Source: Acidimicrobiales bacterium (GTDB lineage Bacteria > Actinomycetota > Acidimicrobiia > Acidimicrobiales > MedAcidi-G1). From it: 64,000 nucleotides of DNA. Position 1 is the stretch's first letter. Every line of letters starts with the position of its first letter. The DNA lies in NCBI GenBank assembly GCA_028823445.1, contig JAPKBH010000006.1, positions 1 to 64,000 on the forward strand, in the 5' to 3' direction. Under the pieces are notes generated by a model. That model was not told the origin of the DNA. It saw nothing but the letters and a program-made list of their open reading frames with translations, and ran no database searches. Both the position numbers and the translations under genes were made by a program. Shown piece after piece: positions 51,192 through 59,827 of the stretch.

Positions 51192-51884
51192 ATGCGAGCC
51201 TTGGTTATTGAACACGATGAGTTTGGCCCGGCCGAAGGGGTGGGCGAACACTTGCAATCTCAGGGTTTTGCTCTTGAAATATTTCGGGTACTTGATGACC
51301 CGCAGGACCCGGTTTCGCATAAACCATTCCCTGATCTTGGGTCTTTTGATCTCCTAGTGGTCACTGGCGCTATTTGGTCGCTGGCCAACACCGAACCCAT
51401 TGCTTCGTGGATTCACCGTGAGGTCGCCTTGGTGCAGGAAGCCCATAGCCAAGGAACGCCAGTTTTAGGTATGTGTTTTGGGGCTCAAGTGTTGTCGGTC
51501 GCTTTAGGGGGCGAGGTAACAAAGTCACCACAACCAGAAATCGGTTGGTGCCCGGTGACCTCAGACGTCGCTGAGGTCGGGAGTGGGCCTTGGTTTGAGT
51601 GGCACTACGACCAATTTTCGGTGCCCGAGGGAGCAACCGAGCTGGCTCGCAACGCGGTGAGTTCTCAGATGTTTCGTAGCGGCCGCAGTTTGGGCACCCA
51701 GTTTCACCCCGAGGTCACCCCGTTGCTGCTCGACGAGTGGATCAACCAGGGGCTTGACGAAATGGCTACTTTGGGTCTTGACCCAGATAATCTACGCACC
51801 GAAAACCAGCAGCGGGCCCAAGAGAACCGGCGACAAGCCGATCGTTTGGTGGACTGGTTTCTCGCAGAAGTAGCCGGGCTTTAA
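51192..51884 (+). CDS. Type 1 glutamine amidotransferase-like protein
   Basis: This 230-residue GATase domain has the nucleophile in VLGMCFGAQVLS near residue 95 and the His-Glu pair in GTQFHPEVTP near 178, so the Cys-His-Glu triad is complete. It resembles the GMP synthase/GuaA-like stand-alone amidotransferases. The synthetase partner is not adjacent, and its acceptor is unknown. The C-terminal 35 residues form an Arg-rich helix (QQRAQENRRQADR). It may be a gamma-glutamyl hydrolase-like enzyme. The next gene is an aldehyde dehydrogenase 58 bases on, possibly co-transcribed. Confidence 0.8.
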   Translation: MRALVIEHDEFGPAEGVGEHLQSQGFALEIFRVLDDPQDPVSHKPFPDLGSFDLLVVTGAIWSLANTEPIASWIHREVALVQEAHSQGTPVLGMCFGAQVLSVALGGEVTKSPQPEIGWCPVTSDVAEVGSGPWFEWHYDQFSVPEGATELARNAVSSQMFRSGRSLGTQFHPEVTPLLLDEWINQGLDEMATLGLDPDNLRTENQQRAQENRRQADRLVDWFLAEVAGL

Positions 51885-51942
51885 GACCGGCTATTTTGAA
51901 GACCAGATAGATTTACCGAAACTCCCAACACAAGAGGTCACC

Positions 51943-53367
51943 ATGTCTGCTCACCATCTCATGATCATCGGCGACCAGCGCCTTGACGCCGCTACCGCCA
52001 TTGAGGTGCGTTCGCCTTTTGACGGCCGCCTGTTGGGAACGGTGGCTGAAGCCACTACTGACCATCTTGATCAAGCGGTGGCCGTGGCCAAAGCCACTTT
52101 GGCTGGGGGGACGCTCCCGGTTTTTGAACGGGCCGCTATTTTGGATCGCCTCGCTGACAGTTTGACTGCCCATCATGAAGAATTGGCGCAGATACTTTCG
52201 GCCGAGTCGGCCAAGCCCATCACTATTGCTCGAGGCGAGGCTGCTCGGGCGGTAGATACCGTGCGTTTTTCGGCCGCCGTGGCTCGCACTATGAACTCTG
52301 AACTCATCACCATGGACGCTAGTTCGGCCGGGGTGGGCAAAACCGGCTGGGTGGCTCGGGTTCCCATCGGCGTGGTGGGGGCTATTACTCCTTTTAATTT
52401 CCCGCTGAACTTGGTGTGCCACAAGATTGCCCCGGCTATTGCCGCCGGTTGCCCGGTAGTGCTTAAACCAGCCGATAAAACCCCATTAACCGCCATTCGT
52501 CTGGGTGAACTGTTGTTAGAAGAATGTGGTTTGCCTGCCGGCTGGCTCAACGTGGTGCCTTGTATGGGCCCTACGGCCAGCCATTTGGTTGAACACGACG
52601 ATGTCGCCATGATTACTTTCACTGGGTCGCCGGTAGTCGGTTGGGGCATCCGTCAAAAAGCCCCCAAGAAAAAAGTGTCTTTAGAGTTAGGCAACAACTC
52701 GCCGGTCATCGTGGAACCGGATGTGGATGTGGCTGCAGTGGCCCTCAAACTCCGGGGAGCGGCCTTTGGTTATGCCGGTCAAACTTGTATTTCAACTCAG
52801 CGCATTTATGTGCACGCCGACGTTGCCGAGGAGTTCACCGAGGCTTTGGTAGCTGCCGCCGGCACGGTAGTTGTTGGTGACCCGCTGGATGAAGCCACCG
52901 AGGTTTCCGCGCTTATTACCGGTGACTCCACCGGGCGAGTAGCGGATTGGGTAGCCGAGGCGGTAGCCGCCGGCGCTGAGATAGCTTGCGGCGGCCAGGT
53001 GGGTGACCACGGGATAATCGAGCCAACTATTTTGACCGGTATCACCCCCGACATGAAGGTGTCATGCATGGAGGTGTTTGGCCCGGTGGTGGGCATCGCC
53101 ACCTACACCGATTACGAAGAGGCACTTGAGTGGGCCAACGACACTATTTTCGGGTTGCAGGCGGGCGTGTTTACCAACAATTTGGCCAAGGCATTGCGGG
53201 CCGCCGAGGCCCTCGATTTTGCCGGGGTAACCATTAACGAGACCCCATCGTGGCGAGCCGACCACATGCCTTACGGCGGCATTCGAGACTCCGGCAACAC
53301 CCGGGAAGGCCCGGTTTACGCCGTCAAAGAAATGACCGAGGAACGCCTCATCATCATGCAGGCCTAG
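51943..53367 (+). CDS. NAD(P)-dependent aldehyde dehydrogenase
   Basis: This 474-residue ALDH has GVVGAITPFNFPLNL near residue 145, a FTGSPVVG cofactor loop, the base Glu in SLELGNNSP near 250, and the catalytic Cys in YAGQTCISTQRIYVH near 285. The family is broad (lactaldehyde, phosphonoacetaldehyde, succinate semialdehyde and others). A role as 2-aminomuconate-semialdehyde dehydrogenase in the nearby tryptophan pathway is possible, because that step lacks a gene in the window, but the gene is on the opposite strand and not in the operon. A terminator follows its stop. Confidence 0.85.
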   Translation: MSAHHLMIIGDQRLDAATAIEVRSPFDGRLLGTVAEATTDHLDQAVAVAKATLAGGTLPVFERAAILDRLADSLTAHHEELAQILSAESAKPITIARGEAARAVDTVRFSAAVARTMNSELITMDASSAGVGKTGWVARVPIGVVGAITPFNFPLNLVCHKIAPAIAAGCPVVLKPADKTPLTAIRLGELLLEECGLPAGWLNVVPCMGPTASHLVEHDDVAMITFTGSPVVGWGIRQKAPKKKVSLELGNNSPVIVEPDVDVAAVALKLRGAAFGYAGQTCISTQRIYVHADVAEEFTEALVAAAGTVVVGDPLDEATEVSALITGDSTGRVADWVAEAVAAGAEIACGGQVGDHGIIEPTILTGITPDMKVSCMEVFGPVVGIATYTDYEEALEWANDTIFGLQAGVFTNNLAKALRAAEALDFAGVTINETPSWRADHMPYGGIRDSGNTREGPVYAVKEMTEERLIIMQA

Positions 53368-53384
53368 CCCACAAACGAGCCCAA

Positions 53385-53415
53385 CCAATAGATGGGAACT
53401 GTCCCCATCTATTGG
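53385..53415. terminator. Bidirectional hairpin terminator between convergent genes
   Basis: CCAATAGATGGG (53385-53396) and CCCATCTATTGG (53404-53415) form a 12-bp perfect stem with a seven-base loop. It lies between the convergent aldehyde dehydrogenase and alpha/beta hydrolase genes, abutting the latter's stop. Short T/A tracts beyond it are weak, so efficiency is uncertain. Confidence 0.55.
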
Positions 53416-53416
53416 C

Positions 53417-54298
53417 TTAAGAGGCGTCGGCTTGGGCAAAAAGGGTCGTCATGGCGTTAACTATGGTGGGCCAGGTCGGTTCAGGGAATTCATGGCCCAT
53501 GCCTTCGATCCATACCAATTCGGCGCCCGGGATAGCATCGGCGGTTTCTTGACCGCCCTGGGGAATAACCAGACGATCGCCCGTGCCGTGGATAACCACC
53601 GCAGGCAAATCTAATGATTGCAATCCTTCGGTGCGATCCCCGTCAGCAATAATGGCAGCCGTTTGGCGCACCTGACCTTCTGGATGCCACGCCCGATCAA
53701 TGCCTTCCGCCACCCGAGCACGAACCTCGTCATCATCAAAAGGAAACCCGCCGCCCGAAAACAAGCGGGCCGCTTCTAACCCGGCAGCAATACGTTCGTC
53801 ACGGGTCTCTGGGGCATCACCCATTAAAGCAGCCGACACCTCATCATCGCCCAGAATAAACCGCGGCATAGAAAAAATAGAGGTCAACGAACGCGCCCGA
53901 TGCGGGTGGTCGATTACCAAGCGCTGAGCAATCATGCCGCCCATGGATGCTCCCACGATGTGTGCCGTGTCATGACCAAGAGCATCCAGTACCCCAACGG
54001 TATCCCTCGCCATATCCGCCAAGTCATACGGAGCATCAAACGAATCCCCGGCCATGGCCGCACCAAAAATTTCCATCATGTCCGGGTCGCCCAAGTGGTC
54101 GAGATAGCTCGACAAACCAACATCTCGGTTATCAAACCGAATAACTCGATAGCCCTGATCAGCCACCATCTGGCAAAGCTCAATCGGCCAAGCAGTCATC
54201 TGTGCCCCCAAACCCATAATGAACAACACCGGTGGCGCATCAGCGTCACCGAATGTTTCGTATTCAAAAGTCAAATTATTAGCGTCAAGTTGCGGCAT
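53417..54298 (-). CDS. Alpha/beta-fold hydrolase
   Basis: This 293-residue protein has the nucleophile elbow GASMGGM near residue 100, an oxyanion region IMGLGAQM, the Asp in HGTGDRLV and the His in GMGHEFPE, giving a full Ser-Asp-His triad. The MGLGAQMTAWP and RFDNRDVGLSS stretches are common in esterases of the RdmC (methylesterase) type. I chose the ATG at 54298 with GGAG five bases upstream; a longer reading would overlap the amidase start. It could act as a carboxylesterase or lactonase. A role as arylformamidase in the tryptophan pathway is not supported by its motif. Confidence 0.8.
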   Translation of the reverse strand: MPQLDANNLTFEYETFGDADAPPVLFIMGLGAQMTAWPIELCQMVADQGYRVIRFDNRDVGLSSYLDHLGDPDMMEIFGAAMAGDSFDAPYDLADMARDTVGVLDALGHDTAHIVGASMGGMIAQRLVIDHPHRARSLTSIFSMPRFILGDDEVSAALMGDAPETRDERIAAGLEAARLFSGGGFPFDDDEVRARVAEGIDRAWHPEGQVRQTAAIIADGDRTEGLQSLDLPAVVIHGTGDRLVIPQGGQETADAIPGAELVWIEGMGHEFPEPTWPTIVNAMTTLFAQADAS

Positions 54299-54346
54299 GA
54301 TTGCTCCAAGTGGCGAGATAGTTACTCTTAAGGCTACGTTCGTATC

Positions 54347-55744
54347 ATGAGCGAGCAACTGTGGCACCGGACGGCCGGCGAACTCGCCGACCTTATTTCA
54401 TCTAAGCAGGTATCAAGCCGTGAGGTCATTGATGCCCACCTCGAAAGAATCGAAGAGGTAAACGGGCACCTCAACGCCGTGACCGTCACCTTGACCGAAC
54501 GCGCCCAAGCGGAGGCGGATGCTGCTGATGCGGCTATCGCCGCCGACGAAGACCTCGGCCCACTCCATGGGGTCCCGTTCACCATTAAAGAAAATATTGA
54601 CGTGGCCGGCACCGCCACCACTAGCGGACTTCCCGTCTTTGCCGACATGGTTTCCGCGGTTGATGCCCCACTGGTAGAGCGCATGCGTGATGCCGGTGCC
54701 GTGCCTTTGGGTCGCACCAACCTGCCCGAACTAGGCTTGAGGGTTTCCACCAACAATCCCCTACGAGGCCTCACCCGCAACCCATGGCACCCCAACCTGA
54801 CCGCGGGTGGTTCTAGCGGCGGCGAAGGCTCAGCCATTAGTTCAGGCATGTCCCCCATTGGCCTCGGCAACGACATCGGCGGTTCGTTGCGCAACCCAGC
54901 CTTTTGTTGTGGCATCGCCTCGTTAAAACCCACCCACGGGCGCCTGCCCCACTTTAGTTCTTTCGAACACGACCAAAATGATCCGCTTTCTTTCTACCTC
55001 ATGGGCACCGATGGTCCGATGGCTCGCTCGGTTGACGACCTTTGGACAGCTATGGCCATCCTCAACGGTCGGGACTCTCGCGATCCTCGCTCAGTAACCG
55101 TAGCCATGGAAAGCCTCGAGGCTCCCCGCAAAGCGGCCATTTTGCGTGAAGTGCCCGGGGGCCCTTGTGACCCGTGGGTTGCTGATGCCGTCAACAAAGC
55201 CGCCGATGCTTTGGTCGCTGCCGGCTGGGAGATCACTGATGCCACCCCGCCGGAGATGGAACGCTGCCAAGAAGTCTGGGCCCACCTACTGTCCCTTGAC
55301 ATCGGAGTGATAATGCAAATGGCTCGCCCCATGCTTAGTGAAGGTTTGGCCGACAGCTTGGACGAAATGGGCGAAAACTTTCCCAGTGAAAGCATGCCGC
55401 CGCCCTTAGTGCAAGCCGAGTTCGTACGCCTCAGTCGTTTGTGGAGCACCTTCTTTGATGAAAACCCCGTGGTTATCATGCCCACCTGGACCACTAAACC
55501 TTTTGAACACGATGCCGACTTGGATTCAATGGGCATCCCCGGTTTGACCAACTTGTTGCGCTGCATTACCCCACCCAATATTTTGAACCTGCCGGCCGCT
55601 TGCGTGCCGGTAGGGGTAAGTGAAGGGTTGGCGCAAGGGGTGCAATGCGTGGCTGATCGCTGGCGAGACGACTTGGCCCTTAATGCCGCCGGAGCCATCG
55701 AAGCGCAACTGGGGATTATCACCCCCATTGACCCAGTGGTCTAA
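54347..55744 (+). CDS. Amidase (amidase signature family)
   Basis: This 465-residue GatA-like amidase has the catalytic Lys in FTIKENIDVAGT near residue 80, the cis-Ser in AGGSSGGEGSA near 157 and the nucleophile Ser in GNDIGGSLRNPAF near 180. Members hydrolyse small amides, aryl amides, ureides or malonamides; substrate unknown. It is divergent from the alpha/beta hydrolase and convergent with the SAM-methyltransferase gene (four-base overlap). As it is near the kynurenine operon, which lacks an identified N-formylkynurenine formamidase, it deserves testing for that role. Confidence 0.85.
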   Translation: MSEQLWHRTAGELADLISSKQVSSREVIDAHLERIEEVNGHLNAVTVTLTERAQAEADAADAAIAADEDLGPLHGVPFTIKENIDVAGTATTSGLPVFADMVSAVDAPLVERMRDAGAVPLGRTNLPELGLRVSTNNPLRGLTRNPWHPNLTAGGSSGGEGSAISSGMSPIGLGNDIGGSLRNPAFCCGIASLKPTHGRLPHFSSFEHDQNDPLSFYLMGTDGPMARSVDDLWTAMAILNGRDSRDPRSVTVAMESLEAPRKAAILREVPGGPCDPWVADAVNKAADALVAAGWEITDATPPEMERCQEVWAHLLSLDIGVIMQMARPMLSEGLADSLDEMGENFPSESMPPPLVQAEFVRLSRLWSTFFDENPVVIMPTWTTKPFEHDADLDSMGIPGLTNLLRCITPPNILNLPAACVPVGVSEGLAQGVQCVADRWRDDLALNAAGAIEAQLGIITPIDPVV

Positions 55745-56370
55745 AGAGTTTTTGCACCCTGAATCAGTTTGACCGGTACCCCAGCCATGGTGGTCAACTC
55801 GCCGGTGGCTTCAATGCCTCGGGCGGTCAACGAAGCAGCGATTTCATCAACCACCACGTTGGTGAGTTCGTCTTCGTGCCCACTGTGGGTGGCGTACAAC
55901 GGGTGGTCAGGGTGGGTGAAATCTTCATCAAGTAAAATAATGCGGCCACCAGGGGCCAGCACCCGAGCCAGTTCGTCGAAAGCCGCTTCGAGATCTACCC
56001 AATGGTGAATAGCGTTAACCGTCCACGCAGCATCAATGGTGCTATCGGCAGCGGGCAAACTCTCTGCCACCCCATCGGCCACGGTTATACGACTGCGGGC
56101 TCGTTGTCCCAATCGACGAAAAGACAACATCTTTCGCATCATCGGTGAAGGGTCCACCGCAATAACCGTGGCCCCCTTACGGGCCGCTACCACGGTGGCT
56201 GGGCCCATACCGGCACCGATGTCCAGCACCGTTTCACCGGCCTGCACATCAACCAGGTCGGTTACCGCCCGGTTGGTATCAGACTGCCAAAACTTGCGGA
56301 TCTGCCGCAACCGATGCAGGTTGGCCCGTAAGCCTTTGTCGTGTTCGTGTACATGCTGATGATGGCCCAT
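55741..56370 (-). CDS. SAM-dependent methyltransferase, class I, with His-rich N-terminus
   Basis: This 209-residue Rossmann methyltransferase of the Methyltransf_11 type has VLDIGAGMGPATVVAARKG near residue 50 (SAM motif I), VIAVDPSPMM (motif II) and WTVNAIHHW (post-motif). The first 15 residues are unusually rich in His (MGHHQHVHEHDKGL), which might bind a metal. The substrate is unknown. It starts 22 bases after the tryptophan dioxygenase stop on the same strand, so it may be the last gene of the kynurenine operon. Its 3' end overlaps the amidase by four bases. Confidence 0.8.
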   Translation of the reverse strand: MGHHQHVHEHDKGLRANLHRLRQIRKFWQSDTNRAVTDLVDVQAGETVLDIGAGMGPATVVAARKGATVIAVDPSPMMRKMLSFRRLGQRARSRITVADGVAESLPAADSTIDAAWTVNAIHHWVDLEAAFDELARVLAPGGRIILLDEDFTHPDHPLYATHSGHEDELTNVVVDEIAASLTARGIEATGELTTMAGVPVKLIQGAKTL

Positions 56371-56392
56371 TCCTCCAGCCTAGAACTCGAAT

Positions 56393-57175
56393 TCAGAACT
56401 CGGTGCGGATAATCCAAAGGTCTGGGAAGACGGGGTTAAACAAGGTGGCCTGCAAATATTCCACCCCTAATGATCCGCCGCTGCCCATCTTGGCCCCAAT
56501 GGTGCGCTGTACCATCTTTACATGCCGGTACCGCCACTCTTGTAACCCCTCATCAAGGTCGGTGAGGGATTCACAAAGTTGGGCGATGTCCGGCCGGTTG
56601 CGGTAAGCGTCCAGCAAGATGGCCTGCACCTCAGGTGAAGATTCGGTGGGTTGGGTGACGTCACGGTCCAGGATTTCTTGAGGCACTGCCGAACCTTCGT
56701 TAGCCAGGTAACGCAAAAAGGCGTCCCATAGGCTGGGGGCGCCAAAGCGGTCTTCAAGGCGCCGCAACTCTTTGGGCCGGTCGGCAAAGTGGGCCAGATG
56801 CTGCGGATCTTTTAAGCCCAGCAGGTACTCCAACTCCCGAAACTGGGCCGACTGAAAACCACTGGCCGAATCTAAAAAATCCCGGAAAGAAACAAACTCC
56901 AGCGGAGTCATGGTCTCCAGCACATCAAGTTGCCCGACCAAGGTTTTAAAGATTTTCAAAATACGTTTCAGTTGATGCGAGCCCCGGGCGGGTTCGCCTT
57001 CGGTGATGTAGACCGCCAACTGGTCGGCTTCATGGAGTACCTGTTTAAACCAAAGCTCATACACCTGGTGGATGATGATGAACAGCATTTCGTCGTGTTC
57101 AGGCCCATCCGAGAGACACTGCTGAAGGTCCAGCAGTTCATCTATTTTGAGGTAATCACCGTAAGTGAGGTCCAT
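56393..57175 (-). CDS. kynA: Tryptophan 2,3-dioxygenase
   Basis: This heme enzyme of about 260 residues opens tryptophan to N-formylkynurenine. Motifs are MDLTYGDYLKIDELL at the start, IIHQVYELWFKQVLHEAD near residue 35 (substrate site), TPLEFVSFRDFLDSASGFQSAQFREL near 90-115, and RHVKMVQRTIG near 215, with the proximal heme His. I chose the ATG at 57175 because AAGGAG stands six bases before it; the longer reading would overlap KMO without homology. It is the last enzyme gene of the leftward operon, ten bases after KMO, although it catalyses the first step. Confidence 0.92.
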   Translation of the reverse strand: MDLTYGDYLKIDELLDLQQCLSDGPEHDEMLFIIIHQVYELWFKQVLHEADQLAVYITEGEPARGSHQLKRILKIFKTLVGQLDVLETMTPLEFVSFRDFLDSASGFQSAQFRELEYLLGLKDPQHLAHFADRPKELRRLEDRFGAPSLWDAFLRYLANEGSAVPQEILDRDVTQPTESSPEVQAILLDAYRNRPDIAQLCESLTDLDEGLQEWRYRHVKMVQRTIGAKMGSGGSLGVEYLQATLFNPVFPDLWIIRTEF

Positions 57176-57185
57176 ACTTTTCTCC

Positions 57186-58535
57186 TTAACTGGGCAGCGG
57201 TTCGAGGTCAGCCACCAAGGCAGCGGCGGTTTCCCAACACACCTCATCCACTGTGGCAATCCCGGCCGTGAGTTGATCTAAAATCTTTCCCTGAGCCCGA
57301 GCCCGGCTTTGGGCCACCGCGTACGGAACGGTGCTGAACATGACCATGCCGTAGCGCGGCACAAACGTTTCGGGCCAACGTTTTTCCATTTCTAGGGCCA
57401 ACGCTCGCTTCAGCACGTAGCGCTCATCAACCACGCTGGTACTCATCTCAACATAATTGTCGACCGCCATGTCAGCAATGGCGTCGGTGTCTGGTTTGCG
57501 GCTTTGTTCAAAAGCGGCAAAGGCCGTTGCCCAATCGTCAGGGTGCTCTTTGAGAAAACGGTCGAGTTCAATACATGATTCAAACGCCGCATTCATGCCT
57601 TGACCATGAAAAGGCACCACCCCGTGTGAGGCATCACCCAGCAAGACCGCACGGTCTTGAAAAGCCCACCCGGTGGTGCGCACGGTAGCCAACAAGCCCA
57701 AAGGGTTGGCGGCAAACTGGGCGGTCAGGTCGGGAGCCAGGGCCGCAAAGTCTGCGAAGTGCTGGGCAAAGAAATCGGTTACTTGTTCGTCGGTAACTAG
57801 TTGTTCAAAGGTGTTGCCCGGGCCTTCCACGGGCAAATATATGGTGACGGTAAAAGAGCCGTCGGGGTCGGGCAAAGCGATCAACATAAAGTCTTTATGG
57901 GGCCAAATATGTAAGGCCGCTCGCTCGATAAGAAACTCCCCGTGGGGGCCGGCGGGCAAAGTGAGTTCTTTGTAGCCGTGCACTAAAGGCTCCAAAGTTA
58001 GTTGACCCCCGTTGGCTTCCAACACCGACTCTCGCACTGCCGAAGCCGAACCGTCGGTGCCAAATACCATGACAAAGGGAACCTCCACCGTTTCTTCACC
58101 TCTGGTAAAGGTGAGGAGGTTCTGGTCAAAGTCCACGCCCCGGCAACGCATGTCGAAATGAATGGTTACCCGGCCGGTGGCTTCAGCGGCGTCAAGCAAC
58201 ACACTGTTCAGCGCCGTACGGGACACCGAGCTGATGTATTCATGGGGGCGGCTTCCATAAGTTTGAAGCGATGTTTGCCCGTCTTCGTCGTGGATCATGC
58301 GCCCATACATCGGAATCAGCGAGGGCTCCACCTCTTCCATAACCCCAATGGCTTTCAAGGCCTCAATGCCTCGAGTGGCCAAAGCCAGGTTGATGGAACG
58401 CCCGGCCGAAATATCGGTGATGCGCATGTCGGGGCGGCTCTCGTAGATCGTGACGGTGTGGCCTTGCCGAGCCAACAAAATGCTCAGCATGGACCCCGCT
58501 GGGCCAGCCCCAATAATGGTCAGGCGTTTGCTCAT
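57186..58535 (-). CDS. kmo: Kynurenine 3-monooxygenase
   Basis: This 449-residue FAD monooxygenase has LTIIGAGPAGSMLSILLARQG at the N-terminus (dinucleotide motif), a DG-type motif VFGTDGSASAVR, and GDASHGVVPFHGQGMNAAFES near residue 310 (GD motif, second FAD contact). It hydroxylates L-kynurenine to 3-hydroxykynurenine with NADPH. It overlaps the kynureninase stop by four bases. Bacterial KMO usually ends with a hydrophobic region for dimer or membrane contact; here a C-terminal stretch of about 100 residues (KPDTDAIADMAVDNYVEM onward) is present. Confidence 0.9.
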   Translation of the reverse strand: MSKRLTIIGAGPAGSMLSILLARQGHTVTIYESRPDMRITDISAGRSINLALATRGIEALKAIGVMEEVEPSLIPMYGRMIHDEDGQTSLQTYGSRPHEYISSVSRTALNSVLLDAAEATGRVTIHFDMRCRGVDFDQNLLTFTRGEETVEVPFVMVFGTDGSASAVRESVLEANGGQLTLEPLVHGYKELTLPAGPHGEFLIERAALHIWPHKDFMLIALPDPDGSFTVTIYLPVEGPGNTFEQLVTDEQVTDFFAQHFADFAALAPDLTAQFAANPLGLLATVRTTGWAFQDRAVLLGDASHGVVPFHGQGMNAAFESCIELDRFLKEHPDDWATAFAAFEQSRKPDTDAIADMAVDNYVEMSTSVVDERYVLKRALALEMEKRWPETFVPRYGMVMFSTVPYAVAQSRARAQGKILDQLTAGIATVDEVCWETAAALVADLEPLPS

Positions 58536-59827
58536 TGCAGCATTTCTTTAAGTATTTGCACAAAGCGATAAATATCAAGAAACGTGTTGTAGAGCGGCAC
58601 GGGGGCGATGCGGATCACATCGGGGTAACGCCAGTCGCAAGCCACCCCTGCGGCTTCCAATGCTTCGAAGACTTCTCGTCCGGGCCGATGCCCAGGCATG
58701 ACCCTCAAAGAGAACTGGCAGCCTCGTTGTGCAAGGTCTTGCGGGGTGATGTTTTGTATTTCTGTTGGCAATTCTTGGGCCAACAAGAAATCCAGGTAAG
58801 CGATTTGTTTTTCGGTTTTTTCTCGCAAGGGGCCCATGCCGCCTGCTCGGGTAAAGACTTCTAGCGATGACCGAATAGGCGCCATGGCAAACACTGGTGG
58901 GTTTGAGGTTTGCCACCCCTCAACGGTGGGTATGGGGTCAAATACGTTTTCCATTTCGAAACGGGTGGCCTTGTTGGTGCCCCACCAGCCTTCGAAACGC
59001 GGCAGGTCGGTGCGGGCGATGTGGCGTTGATGCACGAAGCATCCGGCGGTGGCTCCGGCCCCCGAGTTGAGGTATTTGTAGGTGCACCAGGCGGCAAAGT
59101 CGGCATCCCAATCATGCAGTTCTAACTCAATGTTGCCTACCGCATGGGCCAAGTCGAAGCCCACCATGGCTCCCACGGCGTGGCCTTGAGTGGCGATACT
59201 TGCCATGTCGAACACTTGGCCGGTGTAGTACTGCACGCCGGGGAACAACACCAAAGCCAGTTGATCGCCGTGTTGTTCTATGGCCGCGGCGATGTCTTCT
59301 TCTCTTAGGCAGTCTTCTCCGGGCCGGGGGTCCACGGTGACCAGTGCGCCGGTTGGGTCGAAGCCTCGTTGCCGTATTTGCGATTCCACGGCGAAATGAT
59401 CTGAGGGAAAGGCATGCCCTTCAATAAGGATTTTGAAACGCTCTGCGGTGGGTTGGTAAAAACTGACCATCAACAAATGCAAGTTGGTGGTCAGGCTGTT
59501 CATTACCGTGACCTCTTCGGGTTTAGCGCCCACCAGTTCGGCCATGGGGCCAGCCAACGACTCTTGATAAGAGGCCCACGGGTAGTCGGGCTCTTGGTCG
59601 GTCACCTCGTGGCCTCGTACCCCCATCTTGCCCCATTTGGCAAACTCTGCTTGCAGATATGCACCGGTTTGGGCCGGCGGTATACCCAGTGAGTTGCCCA
59701 CCAAATAGGTTTCGGTTTCTCCTTCTGGGGTGATGGGCAACACGAACTCGTGGCGAAAAGAAGCCATCGGGTCTTGGTCGTCAAGGCGTTGGGCGCAGGC
59801 CTCGGTGAGGTCAAAAACTTCAGTCAT
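58532..59827 (-). CDS. kynU: Kynureninase
   Basis: This 431-residue PLP enzyme has LVGNSLGIPPAQT near residue 45, MNSLTTNLHLLMVSFY, GFDLAHAVGNIELELHDW near 225, and the PLP lysine in WCTYKYLNSGAGATAG near 250. It cleaves 3-hydroxykynurenine to 3-hydroxyanthranilate and alanine. It overlaps ACMSD by eight bases and KMO by four. Its position directly between these two agrees with the pathway order. Confidence 0.92.
   Translation of the reverse strand: MTEVFDLTEACAQRLDDQDPMASFRHEFVLPITPEGETETYLVGNSLGIPPAQTGAYLQAEFAKWGKMGVRGHEVTDQEPDYPWASYQESLAGPMAELVGAKPEEVTVMNSLTTNLHLLMVSFYQPTAERFKILIEGHAFPSDHFAVESQIRQRGFDPTGALVTVDPRPGEDCLREEDIAAAIEQHGDQLALVLFPGVQYYTGQVFDMASIATQGHAVGAMVGFDLAHAVGNIELELHDWDADFAAWCTYKYLNSGAGATAGCFVHQRHIARTDLPRFEGWWGTNKATRFEMENVFDPIPTVEGWQTSNPPVFAMAPIRSSLEVFTRAGGMGPLREKTEKQIAYLDFLLAQELPTEIQNITPQDLAQRGCQFSLRVMPGHRPGREVFEALEAAGVACDWRYPDVIRIAPVPLYNTFLDIYRFVQILKEMLQ

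Noticed and set aside
53417-54298. Alpha/beta hydrolase as N-formylkynurenine formamidase (KynB)
   Set aside because: Its motifs are of the RdmC-like esterase type, and it lacks the HGG and metal or Ser signatures of known arylformamidases. It is also outside the operon.
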